From NCBI GenBank assembly GCA_021464415.1, contig CM038468.1, positions 27,950,969 to 28,014,968 of the forward strand: a stretch of DNA of 64,000 nucleotides. The letters are read 5' to 3'. The position numbers and the translations under genes are program-made. Numbering within the stretch: the stretch's first letter is position 1; each line of letters begins with the position of its first letter. Of the stretch, positions 1 to 11,467 are shown piece after piece. The notes under the pieces were generated by a model. It saw nothing but the letters and a program-made list of their open reading frames with translations. It had not been told where the DNA came from and searched no databases. This DNA comes from Lonicera japonica. Lineage: Eukaryota; Streptophyta; Magnoliopsida; Dipsacales; Caprifoliaceae.

Positions 1-1159
1 GTTGTCGTCCTTAGCGTAGAAATTACGACGCCTCTACGGTATGCACACACGAACGGGATGAGATCCTTGCTTGGTGTACTAGCGCCTTCTAGGGTTCTCT
101 CTCTGGCCTCTCTGAGTTTCATTGACGGCCAAGATGAATAAAGGTTCCCTTTTATAAGAGAACCCTAGTGAGAACCCTAAGCAACAAACGAACTGGGCCC
201 AAGTCCAACTTGGCCCGTTTTAATTCGTTTTGATCCAACTCGTTTTGGTGTGCGACCCTGTAGGTTTTACACTCTTTGGCAGTATAAATAAAAGCCCATT
301 TTATTATACGAATAGTAAGCGGTCTCTAGTAAAACATTACTATTATCCAAAGGGTATAAAGGTCAAAAACGACACAACCTTAAATTGATATTCCAAATAT
401 TAACTCCTTTTGTCAATCGATATCTAGATTGAACACAAGACTAGGCAAGTGTCATTCTTGTATAGTTCAATCTTTATTTCTTGATCTCTAAGTATAATTA
501 ATCTAAAACAAATGACATCTCATTTGTGCATGGCCATACAAATATTAATTACACTTATCAAGGGGCCCAACGATATCTCTCTCAATATACGAGAGTGACA
601 AATCCCATCTTGATCAACCACATACCTCTACATAGTTCATAGTATGCTCGGTCATCATCTTTATAATTACTCGATCAAGAGCAACGTTTGATAATGCCTG
701 ACATGCTAATCCCTATGTTGGTAACCATGGCGATCTCAGGTCTAGGGATAATACGATATCACAAATGGGGAACATCACTGATGACATTATGTAACACTCC
801 TCGCAGTGTCCCCAAAGCGGGTCAGTCCAATACCTTGTTCCCTAACAAGTATCAGTATGTTCAGCTTGATATTTCCATATCCATGACTTGTGGAACATAA
901 TCATCAGCTGACCCATACTCTAATCATTATATCAATGTAATCCTAGGTTATTGACATATGATTAGGGACATCTAAATAATATTATTATAACATTACTAGC
1001 ATCCCACAATCAAGTCACGTACTTGATGAACTAGTATTAATATATATTATTTACAAGAGAATATAAAGTATAATAAATAAACTTTATAAATAACAATAAG
1101 CATAAAATATCCAAGTACAAATCATAATCTATGAATAGTCCTAGGACATATCTCTTTCA
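1..1159 (-). mobile_element. Partial LTR of a retrotransposon, cut by the window edge
   Basis: Read on the minus strand the block has LTR layout: a putative 5' end near 1159 (TGAAAGAGATATGTCC), a long AT-rich part, then a TATA box (TTATAAAAGG, complement of about 149-158) followed by a pyrimidine-rich leader that runs off the window. No long ORF supports coding; the 70-codon ORF at 688-900 has no recognisable domain. The assignment to a Ty1/copia-like or non-autonomous element rests on general layout only, since the internal region is outside the window. Confidence 0.45.
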
Positions 1160-2097
1160 CCATGTACCTGCAATACTGCTACTATCTCGACAAGTAACAC
1201 ACGGGTAAAGAAAGGGAGTACAATTGCGGAACAGAACAGACAGATCATGTTTTCAGTAACTACAATGAAGTGGCTTGAAGAGGTTGATAAACATCTAGTA
1301 TTGAAATCGAAGCGAGTTAATTAGCATACCATGTTTTCAATTTTCTTGAGTCGCAATATAAAGGTGCACACGTTCTATAAAATAAATAGATAATTAGATA
1401 ATTCACACAATGCATACGGTAGTTAAATGATTCAGGCGCAATGTGTGCATGTTGGATAATTCACACAATGCATACGGTAGTTAGATAATTCATGCGCATC
1501 GTGTACATGTTGAATTCTACAAAATAAATAAATAATTAGATAATTCACACGCATTGTGTGCATGGTGAATTATAGGCTGAAGAAGAGAAAGGGAGTGGGT
1601 AGCAAGTCGTTAGATAAATTACTCTAGCCCAAAGAGTGATATCACAACTGGATATGGGATATTCGTGCAAAATGTACAACTCATTTTTATATTGGTGTAA
1701 ATTTAACGTATCTTAATGGATGTGGGATTTATAGTCTCAACATCGGAAAACGAATCTTCCTAAAGCAACAAGGGCGGATCCAATATTTTCTGGAGTGCTA
1801 ATGTCACAAAAAAGAACAAATTTGATATAAATTTTTAGAAGCGAAAAATGGGGGAAAAAAAACTCTCTCATGGAACTATAATCCACATTCTAGTAATACA
1901 TTAAATTGAAATAATTGTTTGTGGGTTGTATAAACCTCTACTCTCACGGCACACGTTAACAATCCATTATAAAAAGAATAAAGATTTAATATGTATTAAA
2001 TATTACACACTCAATTTATAAACTATAACGTATTGTGTTATAATTGAAAATGGTTAAGTGTGCCTTTGGTGCCCATATTAAAGATTCCACAAAGAAA
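1160..2097. other. AT-rich intergenic stretch, no gene seen
   Basis: Nothing coding is supported here. It holds a short imperfect repeat cluster at about 1385-1570, then AT-rich sequence leading into a fragment of the array repeat that begins at about 2098. Confidence 0.5.
1385..1570. repeat. Imperfect local direct repeats (about three units)
   Basis: The phrase TAATTCACACAATGCATACG occurs twice about 65 bp apart, and a third diverged unit follows with CACACGCATTGTGTGCAT. Units alternate with ATAAATAATTAGATAATTC. The short self-complementary core (GCATTGTGTGCAT type) could fold, but no mobile-element ends are visible. Confidence 0.55.
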
Positions 2098-2778
2098 AAT
2101 TTTGATGGTAAGAAATGTGCATATATCACTTTTTTAGGTAACCTACTTGTTGGCTGATTTTTTTTTTTAAATGAAATTTTGTGGAGATCATCTTGAGCAA
2201 GGTTCCTCCAAAAATATATCCATTTACCCAATCAAAAACAATAATCCGTATATCTGGTATGTATGTTTTGGTATGTATGTATAAAAAATCTAGCTAATTA
2301 ATCTAAAAACAAACTAGAATTGGAATTTCATTAAAAAACTTTCAAACCTAATGAAATATATATGTGGTCACAAGAATGATTTTAATTACCATAATGGCAT
2401 AACACCTATAAAACATTGAATCAAAGATAAACACTTGAGGCTAAATCCTAGTCACCATTTAAGAAGATAAATAAAAGTCTTTGTGATTTATTAATAGATT
2501 AACATTGGATATTTCGGACATAATGCTACCAGTTAAACTCTGTAATTTTAAAATAATACCAACTCTTTAACCACTCACGATACAAAAGAAAGACACTTTA
2601 ATTAAGTTAATATATAAATTTCATATCAGATCTCACACTTGGCCATTTAGTGAAGAAACTCATAATGGATAGATATATATATATAAACACGCAGTAATTT
2701 TAACAAATACCAACATAAAAGAGTTCATAGCAAACACTTTCCTTAATACATACATATAGCGCGCACTTCGCATCCTTA

Positions 2779-2812
2779 TTTATTAGCATATAACATAGAC
2801 GCATACTTTATT
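2779..2812 (-). terminator. Candidate polyadenylation signals of copy 1
   Basis: Two AATAAA hexamers on the minus strand, at 2807-2812 and 2779-2784, lie about 140-175 bases past the stop codon. The spacing suits a plant 3'UTR. Copy 2 keeps them about 14,990 bases further on. Confidence 0.5.
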
Positions 2813-2953
2813 TACACAATATTTTTGACACATAGAACCATACCACAAATTATTAGGAACAAACTTTAACACGAGTGCTGGTAGTCTTTTTCTGAATTAA
2901 CTAAAAACACTCGGTGCCATAATGCAGACGGTAAAGCAAACTCTTGTTTCACT

Positions 2954-4459
2954 TTAACAACCACAGGGATACCTTGGAATGATGCCTTTCAAAGAGTGGA
3001 AACCATCACTAATCGGAGTCACGGAGTTTATAATATAATCATCTGTGGTCCCTGGGGCATAGTTGATGAGAGCATAATTATTGCCTTTAAATATATAAGC
3101 TTCATTTGTTTTTTTAGACGAAAATGCTGCATCTAAGCCATCTTGGAAAACAGTACCTTTCCAAGAAAGGAAACCATCAGTAATCTTTTTCGGATTCTGA
3201 ACCAAATAATCACCCGTTGTACCTGGTGCAAAATTAATAAGTGCATATTGATCTCCCTTAAATATATAGGCTTCATTAGATACGGAGGAAGCAAAGGCTG
3301 CATCAATACCATGTTCAAAAATGGTATCTTTTAAAGAGTAGAAGCCATCAGTGATCTTCTTGGGTCCTCCAATAATGTCTCCGCTCACAAAGTTAAGGAG
3401 TATGTATATATTACTCCTAAATATATACACCTCATTTTTCACAGAAGAGGTTAATGCAGCATTGATTCCAGTAGCAAATATTGTATTGCTTAGAGAAGGA
3501 AAGAAATCACCAATGCTCATGGGTCCTTTAATAATGAAGTCTTCAGTTGTGCCAGGCGCATAGTTGATTTGCAAGCATTGATCAGTAGTGAAGATGAACG
3601 CCTCCCCCTGGTTATTGAAGTTGAAGGCACACTCAACGTAATGCCCCACATTACAGCTTGGGTCAACATAGGGTTCTTCAGTTGGTGATGGGTCATCAAC
3701 GTTGTCTCTCTTTCGAACATTTGTAGTGTTGTTGGTGGTGAAGACAAGGTTGATCATAACTTCATCGCGTGTGGGACACCTAACATTCCTTAGGCGATTC
3801 ATAAATTCTTGTGTGGTTTGCCCAGACGAATTTGGATTAGGATTGAAATGACCATTACGGTAAATTCGATTTCCTTGTGGGCTATAAGTTGGGAATTGTG
3901 ATTCTGATTCAGGTGCTAGAACTACGTATGGACGTGCTGATCGAATATATTGACTATCAATGCCACCAGTGAACGCAATTTCTTGTTGATTAGGATAATC
4001 ATTATGCTCACCCAAGGTCAGCACTGCATCTATTCCCCCTGGCGCAAAGATTTCATACCGATAAAGAATCATATCGGTTGTCACCCTTGGTCTCCAATTA
4101 GTCAACCTTGTTGTGCTGACAAACACCGACCCATCAACAGGTGAAGTATCTCCCGGGGCTCCTCCACCATTTACGTGGCGCTCTAAGTTGTAGTAATCTT
4201 GCAAAGTAGTTGAACCACGATCACGTGGAGCAAATCCTGTTCTGAAAATCTCTGTATAGGAACGATCATCCCATCGATACACAGCCTCCACAATATCTTG
4301 GTCTTCAATGGGGTCCCGATACTGAATACTTGGCCCTTGACGATTGTAAAGTGTCAAAGCAGTTATATGATCTTGGAGTGTACGAATACCCTCCTCAGAG
4401 GCCGGCTGGGAAATTGCAGCTGCAACTCCGCGATATTCTGATGTAGGTGGAATTGCCAT
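2954..4459 (-). CDS. ADP-ribosyltransferase-hemopexin fusion protein (intact)
   Basis: Intact 501-codon ORF starting at an ATG (ATGGCAATT) just after a candidate splice acceptor. Residues 1-55 are unassigned. Residues about 56-235 look like a NAD-dependent mono-ADP-ribosyltransferase of the R-S-E class: YRWDDR (61-66, catalytic Arg candidate R62), FVSTTR (113-118, S115) and NQQEIAFTGGI (157-167, Q158-x-E160). Residues 236-275 form a charged linker. Residues about 276-498 hold four repeats of the type NEAYIFKG..YALINYAPG with following ITDGF.S and G.DAAF, the hallmarks of the plant albumin-2 (PA2) hemopexin fold, and the length suits one four-bladed propeller. It ends in PCGC. No signal peptide or membrane segment is visible, so a cytosolic or nuclear protein is inferred. 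In known ART families the enzyme moves ADP-ribose from NAD onto protein, DNA or small molecules; PA2-type propellers bind polyamines, haem or thiamine. The natural target here is unknown. Domain calls are by motif reading; activity is inferred. Confidence 0.85.
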   Translation of the reverse strand: MAIPPTSEYRGVAAAISQPASEEGIRTLQDHITALTLYNRQGPSIQYRDPIEDQDIVEAVYRWDDRSYTEIFRTGFAPRDRGSTTLQDYYNLERHVNGGGAPGDTSPVDGSVFVSTTRLTNWRPRVTTDMILYRYEIFAPGGIDAVLTLGEHNDYPNQQEIAFTGGIDSQYIRSARPYVVLAPESESQFPTYSPQGNRIYRNGHFNPNPNSSGQTTQEFMNRLRNVRCPTRDEVMINLVFTTNNTTNVRKRDNVDDPSPTEEPYVDPSCNVGHYVECAFNFNNQGEAFIFTTDQCLQINYAPGTTEDFIIKGPMSIGDFFPSLSNTIFATGINAALTSSVKNEVYIFRSNIYILLNFVSGDIIGGPKKITDGFYSLKDTIFEHGIDAAFASSVSNEAYIFKGDQYALINFAPGTTGDYLVQNPKKITDGFLSWKGTVFQDGLDAAFSSKKTNEAYIFKGNNYALINYAPGTTDDYIINSVTPISDGFHSLKGIIPRYPCGC

Positions 4460-4461
4460 AT

Positions 4462-7392
4462 CTACAAGTCACATTAGAATCAATTGTTAAAATAACTTCG
4501 AAACACATTGCCATAGCAGTACCTTTCTTTTAAAATGCCATATTCTTTTTTTTACATAATTAGTGTAGCAATTCTTACAATATAAAGTAAGTTGTATTCT
4601 TCACCATTAATTATGTCAAATAGATTAACAATTTGAGATGAATGGCATAAATAAATTTTTTGAATAGAGATATATGTAAATAAAGATATATTTATTATTT
4701 GATTTCTTAAAATTAAACGTATACGAGGGTAATCTACTATATACACTAATCTCCATATGAGTAGTCATATGGGGTTTTTAACATGAAACAAAGAAACTTG
4801 AAATCTAAAACATTTTTCACAATCAAACGTGCCTTATATCAAGTTTTCTATTGTTAAAAAAAATTATGTTAGAAGCTACCAGTCATAAGATATTATTTCC
4901 CTTTTTTAACAAATTACCATGCTATTATTGGGCCAATATTAAGTGTTTGACATAGTTATAATCTTATTAAATACAGAGGGTTTAAGTCATGTACGTGTTC
5001 TAAAGCAAGAAACTTTTAGTTTTATATAAACACTAGCTTATTTCCCGTGTGATGCACGGACATTGTATGAATTATTTTTTCATAAATATATATATCGTGT
5101 TTGTTTTTGTGTATGCATGTCTATACTTATATAATTATAATCAAATTTTTTGAAATATAAAATTTATCAAATCAAATAAGAAACATGAGTTTACATAAAT
5201 GACAAATAATAGTATACATTGAATAAACAAATTTTATTACATCATCTAGTAGATTGAAATACAATAGTTAGTGTTTGTGTCCCTTTCAATTGTTTTCTTA
5301 ATTGCACCAAAGTGAAAAAAGGCTCATGAGAGGAGTGGAAAATACAAATTCCTCTAAAACAGAAAATAGCACATAGAAATTTTGTAAATTTCGTTGAAAA
5401 AAGAAGAAGAGGAAGATGCTAGTTAGTTGAAAAATAAACAATTTCTATTAATAGAACTATTCTAAAGGAATATATTTACATACTCTTTCATGCAGCCATA
5501 GAGAGATGGATAGGTAAAGAGAGCTTATGTGAATCTATGTTAGGAAAATGACATAGTTCAAATTTAAATAGACATCACTAATGGATTAAGATTGAAATTG
5601 AAAGGTTGTCGTAGTTAGAAACTTAATTGTCTTTAATTAGTATTTATTTATTGTAAATCATTAATAGATTACATTTAGGAATTATGACAACATGCATTTT
5701 CATCTTTACAATGAGTTGATTGGCTATGGAAGAGATTGCAAATAATGTGAAGAATTAAAAATGAGCAATGGATTAAATTGATGTAATTATTATAATGGGA
5801 AGTAACTCATGAATATTATATTAGAGTAGTCATATATTGATAAACATTTTATAGTATATTAATTGTGCTATTAAATGTTTCCACTTCCTCCATATTATAT
5901 ATATGTAATAGATATTAAATATAGATATAAATATGGAAAATGAAAGAGTTTAAAAAATAAGTAAATAAAAGTTTCATAATAAAAATTATTTATTACTATA
6001 ATTATTACTCTTTCTCGATTTTACTATAATAATAATATTATAATAAATAATATAGATTATTAAGGAAATTGATATATAAATTAATAAGAGAGAGGATATT
6101 ACTTCTCTGTAGTATTATAATAGTCTTTTCAAATCGATATTAAAGACTGATTTTAAATGCACTTATTAAATTATATTTATTATCTTAATTTGGGAGAAAT
6201 CCATCATGTATGAAAAAACAAAAATCACCCTTGGTGGCAAGTATAAGCCAATTTTATGTTGGAGTTATTTCATTTTAAATTAAAAAGTTATAATTTAATT
6301 TTTATATTTTCTACGAAATACCGGGAATGAGGAAAAAGGTCTCGTTTGACAATATTTTTCGCAAAAAAAATACAGGCAATAATTTTTTATTTTTTTTAAA
6401 TTATGGCATTTTATTTATTTTTTTTTTCAAAATAAAAGGTTGTTTATCAATTGTGTTTTAAAATAAGTGTTTTGACCCAAATTGTGTTTTATGTAAACTA
6501 ATTAACTTTGCATAAAATTGTATTTTGTGAAAACTTAATCTTGCAAACCAAAAAATTTAATGCAAATTTGTTTTGCATGATACGTTCATATTTTTACCTA
6601 GTATATTTTTATTAGTCACTTAGGTAACTCTGAAGTAACGTCAAATAAACTCCAATGCGTAGTAATGTACTAGAAAAGGAGTTGCATAATCCAAAATATT
6701 TATCATGTGTGTCTTATTAATAAAGTAGTATAAATTTTTAGTTTGTTAAAATAACTCTAAATCTAAGTCAATTGATTAAAACATTTAGACATAGTAATCT
6801 GCTAAAAAAATGATGTGCAAATTTAATTTTGCATGATACCATAGTATTTTACAATTCAAAAAATTATTACAAAAGTTAAGGTTGCACGTACTCCTTCTAG
6901 AGTTTGGTCAAAAATAAGTCCTTAATTTACAGAAGAATTATTCCCTTGTTCTTTTGCAAAAAACATTTTCAAAAAAATCTTAACATAAATATAATATAAT
7001 CAATCGTAAAAATAAACTTTGCTGGTGTTCATTTTAATTCTCAATGGTGAATGGTGCTAGATAAAAGTTTATTCAATATTAAGAGACAAAAATGGCGTTT
7101 GTCTCTTAATGTTTGATTAAATGAATTAAAATTTTGAGTTAGAGGCAAGTTCTATGCTGAATTTTTAATTTAAGTTGAGTATAATTTTACTCGAATGGAG
7201 TGGACTTAATCTTTTTAACAAAATAATAAGGGTAGAATATAAAATTAATCATCTTTTACTTATACGTGCAATAATGTATATATAGAAATGTCAAACATGT
7301 GTCACTTGGTAAATATTACATATTGCTTTTTAAGTATAAGGTTAATGATGTAACTATTACAATACAAATAATTAAAATAATAAAGAGCATAC
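4462..7392 (-). other. Proposed 5'UTR intron of copy 1 (about 2.93 kb)
   Basis: On the minus strand the donor reads ATCAG|GTATGC (intron begins at 7392) and the acceptor GACTTGTAG|AT lies two bases before the start codon, with a branch-like CTAAT about 15 bases upstream. Everything between is AT-rich and lacks coding signal. It contains a perfect hairpin CCATATGA-GTAG-TCATATGG at 4753-4772. An alternative is a shorter transcript starting from the TATATAA-like motif near 5021-5030, with no long intron. RNA reads are needed to decide. Confidence 0.5.
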
Positions 7393-7470
7393 CTGATATT
7401 AGATCTGTCGTGACCGAAAGGGATATGATTGAGAAATTAATATAAGCTAGAGAGAGTAATGTTTTAGGGT
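7393..7470 (-). other. Proposed non-coding first exon of copy 1
   Basis: This stretch lies between a TATA box at 7497-7503 and a strong donor at 7392/7393. It has a typical plant leader look on the minus strand, with ACCCTAAAAC and a CT-rich ACTCTCTCTAGC. It is conserved in copy 2 at 22340-22418, apart from a few bases in the CT-rich part. Start site and exon are inferred from spacing alone. Confidence 0.45.
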
Positions 7471-7496
7471 TAATGAGGAAATGCAAGGTGATACTT

Positions 7497-7503
7497 ATTT
7501 ATA
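7497..7503 (-). promoter_or_regulatory. TATA box of the ART-hemopexin gene, copy 1
   Basis: Minus strand CACTATAAATAAG, about 30 bases upstream of the proposed leader. The same box with its flanks recurs in every unit of the neighbouring repeat array, so the promoter is either built from the repeat or is its source. Confidence 0.5.
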
Positions 7504-8684
7504 GTGAGGGTCTGGAAGAATTGGACGGATGTGATGAAATGTTTAGATAAAGAACGGTTGATCTTATTGGCTCTCAAATATTCTTTGCTTCGTAATTAAT
7601 TTTTTTTCACTATAACTTTTTTTTTTCAAGATATTTTCTAATACTACAAGGTATTTTTGCCAGCTTTCGCGCACTTTGATTAATCAATGTTTGTAGAATA
7701 GGGGTTCCATTATTAGTAGATCATTTTCACCACATTTTATTAAAAGTTTCAATAAATAAGTGCATTAATTAAACATTAAAAAGTTCAACGGTCAGAAATG
7801 TACATATATTACTTTTTAAGTTAACCCACTTCCCGTTCAAATTTTTTTTGTGAAATTTGGTAGAAATTATCTTGAGCAAAGTCCTTCAAAAATCTATCCA
7901 TTTACCTCTTCAAAAACAGCAATCTGTATATATGGTATGTATGGTTGGATATGTATGAGAAATGTTACCAATTTGAAATGCAAGGTTACACTTATTTTTT
8001 GTGAGGATTGGAAGAACCGGACAGATGCGATGAAACGTGTATAAAACGAGAGAGATCAACGGTTGATATATCATATTGGCTCCCAAATATTCTTTGCTTC
8101 GTTGCACGTAGTTTTCTTTCACTATAAGAAAGAGATATTTTACTTTTTTCTAGATAATTTCTAATACTACAAGGTATTCGAGCCAACTATTGCGCACTTT
8201 AATTAATCACTGTTCACAAAACAATGGATTCATGATTAATAGATCATCTCCACAAAATTTCATTAAAAATTTCAAATAAAGAAGTTCATTAATTAAATAT
8301 TTAAAATTTCAGCGGTTAGAAATGGGCATATATCGCTTTTTAAGTTTACCCACTTTAATTTCAGGGCGAATTTTTTTAAAATTTTGGTCGAGATCATCTT
8401 GAGCAAGGTTATTCAAACAATCTATATATCCATTACCTCTTCGAAAACCACAATCTGTATATATCCATGGCATGTATGGTTTGGTATGTATGAGAAATGA
8501 TGCCAATTCAAAATTAGAGTTTGTACTTATATATTTAAGACCAAAAGGATATAAATTTTACTTATAAGAAAATTACTTGAAGGGTTTAATAAGGTGTAGT
8601 ATATTTACACATAAAATAATAATATTGTTATTACTAAATTTTAAAAAACCTCAAGATTTTACTTAAATTTTCAAAATCTTAGCC

Positions 8685-8728
8685 GGGGGGAAGAGGGGGA
8701 GGGGGGGCGGGGGGGGGGGGGGGGTGGT
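8685..8728 (+). other. G-rich tract with quadruplex potential
   Basis: An almost uninterrupted run of G, broken by AAGA, A and C, sits at the same place in the repeat unit where other copies have only short G or C runs (9514-9532, 13944-13971). It looks like local expansion of the CCCGGGAGG-type sequence. Confidence 0.6.
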
Positions 8729-9748
8729 GTTCCCAAAATAAGATAAACCCATTTTTGATGTATACATATTTTATTCTTGTTTACATTTAGTGCCCCATCT
8801 AATTATATTACTTTTAATTTTAGTGCCCGATCTAATTATATTAATTTTAATTTTCTCAATTTCTTATGCTCGATTCTTTTAGTGTCCCTCTCAAAAAATA
8901 TTTTAGTCAAACTGTTCACTTATTTATATAATATTATTTGTGCATATGTCATGTACATTATCTAGGAAATGCAAGGTCACGCTTATTTATAGTGAGGATT
9001 TGGAAGAATTGGACGCATTTCGACTAGTTATTGTTCACGAAACAAAGGATCCATAATTAGTATATCATCTCCACCAAAATTTCATTAAAAAATTAAATCA
9101 AGAAATCCGTTAATTAAACATTTAAAATTTCAACGATAAGAAATGAACATATATATATCACTTTTTTAGTTAACCCACTTTTTCAGTTGACTTTATTTAT
9201 TTATTTATTTATATTGTGAAATTTGGTGGAAATCATCTTGAGCAAGGTTCATCAAAAAATCTATCCAGTTACCTCTTCAAAAACCCCAGTCCGTTTATAT
9301 GGTATCAATGGTTTGGCATGTATGAGAAATGTTACCAATTCGAAATTAGAGTTTGTATGTACATGTTTAAGATCAAAAGATTCTAAATTTTGCTTCTAAG
9401 AAAGTACTTGAAGTGCTCAATAAGTTGTAGGACATTTACACATAAAATAATAATACTGTTATCACCCAATTTTTTAAAAATCTAAGGGCTTTACTTAAAT
9501 TTTCAAAATAGTACCCCGGGAGGGGGTAACCCGAAGACAATCCCAGTTTTTTATGTATACATATTTTATTCTTTTTTACTTTATTGCTCCATCTCGTTTT
9601 ATTAATTTTAATTTTTCTCAATTTTTATGTGCTTGTTATTTTTAATGTCCCTCTTAAAAAATATTTTACTCATAAAACACTGCACTTATTTATATGATAT
9701 TATTTGTGCATATGTCATATACATTATCTTGGAAATGCAATGTCACAC

Positions 9749-11408
9749 TGATAAACGCATAATATTGTCATGCACAAGCTCTTTCCCAGAGTCGCATGAC
9801 GCGTTTGTTGCTTTAATTCTGCCTAATTATCCACTTATCTCGAGATTAGTGTCTTGGCGAGTTTTGTATCTAACATCGTCCCGCTAGGTGTGCTTTTGTT
9901 GTGTTTCTATGTGTTTATAGGCATAGGATGCAATGGCCTTCGAATGATTGATCAAGCGCTAGTGAAAAGCTCGCAAAATGCTGATCTGAGGAATTTCCCA
10001 GAAGCATAATCGATCATGGGTTAACCATGATCGATCATGGTACAAACTGGCATTCAGGCAGAAGACCCCATGATCGATCATGGGTTGGTCATGATCGATC
10101 ATGGCCCTGGCAACTTGGCCATTTCACACCCAAAATGGGCTATTTTAGTGGTTCAAGCTATTTTAGATATTTAGTTAGATATTTTTCTACCTTTTAATAT
10201 ATATTATTTCTTTTACATTAGGAGATATTTTATTATCTATTTTAAAAACACACTTAGAGTTCTAGAGAGAGGGGAGAGCTCACTTGTTGATTGTTCTTCA
10301 TTTCTCCATTGTAAGTGCTTAATTTGTAAGAATGATTTCTTCTTCTATGATATTTGTTCTTGCATCTATTATGGAGTAGTCTATTTCTAAGGTTACGGAG
10401 GTTGATTGTGATATGATTTTTGGTGATTAATGGCTCAATCCATATCTAAAGTTTGATAAATATTTGTGAATCTTCTTCTTCTTCATCATATCTTCCATTA
10501 TTTCAAGCTTTCTAGGTATTTTCATATTAAGTTAAGACTTTATATGCCTTGTATATTTAGTTCTTGGTTGTTAATGAGCATACAACATATTTCTATGGTT
10601 CTAGAAAGCTTGTAGTCCCTTTCCCCCATCCATGGAGTTTTTCCCTCTTCATAGAAATTATGAATAGTTCTTAAAACTCCATAGATGGATTTTAAATTTG
10701 TTTAGCTTATCTTTGATTCATTTATTGATATATTGAGTGCTTCTTACACTTTATGTGATACTTAGACTCTTTATGTTCTACCATATGTGATAAACGATGA
10801 GTTGACTAATTTATCCCATAAACTTTATTCCGTTTCATTGTTAGGATTCACTTTATAATTTTCATTCTTTAAATCATGAGATTACTACACCTGCTTTATG
10901 TTAAATCGTTTAATGATGAGTTTGTCATATCTATCTCGGATTAGCTTCATCGGGAATGGGTTGCCTTGCTTCACACCCGTAGCTAAGAGGTAGGAATGAT
11001 AACCCCGTCTTTGGTGGAATGTCGTTTGTCTCTTTCTCGATATAGCTTCAACTCGGGAATGAGTCGCCTAGCGTCGCACCCTTTGCTATTGAGAGATACA
11101 CCAACATTCCCCATATTTTGAGAAATCTTGTGTTATAATCTTTGTATGAGCTAGTGATCACCGTCTCTTTAATCATAACTAACCTCCAACTACCTTAGTT
11201 CTTTCTTATTAATTTTCACAACCATTTTACATTTACGTTGTTCGATAACCATTTCATCTTACAAGAATCAGAAAATACTTTAATCCGTAATCCATTCCAT
11301 TCCTTTTCACTTATCCCTGAGGTTCGACACTCGGACTTCCGAGACTATATTACTACTTGACGAGCCTGCACTTGGGCTTTAACACAACACACTATTTCGG
11401 TTGCGTCA
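9749..11408 (+). mobile_element. Solo LTR A (Athila-like Ty3/gypsy), 1660 bp
   Basis: Begins TGATAAACGCATAATATTG and ends TTGCGTCA, flanked by an exact 5-bp target duplication CACAC (9744-9748 and 11409-11413), and it splits one array repeat. Near the 3' end is TTCGACACTCGG followed by TTCCGAGACTATA, as in the U5 part of Athila-type LTRs. No internal region or ORF is present. It contains several copies of the palindrome CCATGATCGATCATGG between about 10005 and 10105. Confidence 0.8.
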
Positions 11409-11467
11409 CACACCTATTTATAGTGAGGGTTTGGAAGAAATGGACGGATGTGTATATAAAGAGAGAT

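Larger units (their letters stand above)
2098..7803. repeat. Segmental tandem duplication, copy 1 (ART-hemopexin gene unit)
   Basis: Nearly identical to 15433-22746 once the solo LTR at 15822-17476 is removed. Homology begins in a fragment of the ~1 kb array repeat (TTTTGATGGTAAGAAATG) and ends in another array repeat near 7803. Coding parts differ at about ten positions in 1.5 kb. Intron and flanks differ by scattered substitutions and small indels, for example about 37 bp present near 6446-6482 and missing from copy 2. A recent unequal exchange between flanking array repeats would explain it. Confidence 0.9.
7471..9748. repeat. Array of about 1 kb repeats upstream of copy 1
   Basis: Units can be phased on the phrase GGAAATGCAAGGTCACAC followed by TTATTTATAGTGAGG (starts near 7476, 8966 and 9731, with a rearranged partial unit near 7976). 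Each unit continues with GGACGGATGTGATGAAA, a GATCAACGG..GATATATCAT phrase, GATCATCTTGAGCAAGGTTC and GGTATGTATGGTTTGG. A G-rich tract sits at 8685-8728. Short ORFs inside do not stay open between units and are not coding. Confidence 0.8.

Noticed and set aside
688..900. 70-codon ORF
   Set aside because: Lies within LTR-like sequence, antisense to its presumed transcription, no domain.
3133..3747. Shadow ORFs on both strands within the ART-hemopexin gene
   Set aside because: They overlap the long ORF in other frames and exist only because of its repeated structure.
2954..4459. A matrix metalloproteinase, because of the hemopexin repeats
   Set aside because: No HExxH zinc-protease motif or pro-domain; the N-terminal domain has ART boxes instead.
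5036..5065. Motif TTTCCCGTGTGATGCACGG as a transposon end
   Set aside because: Short phrase common near plant repeats, but no partner end, duplication or boundary was found; copy 2 simply has the same sequence.
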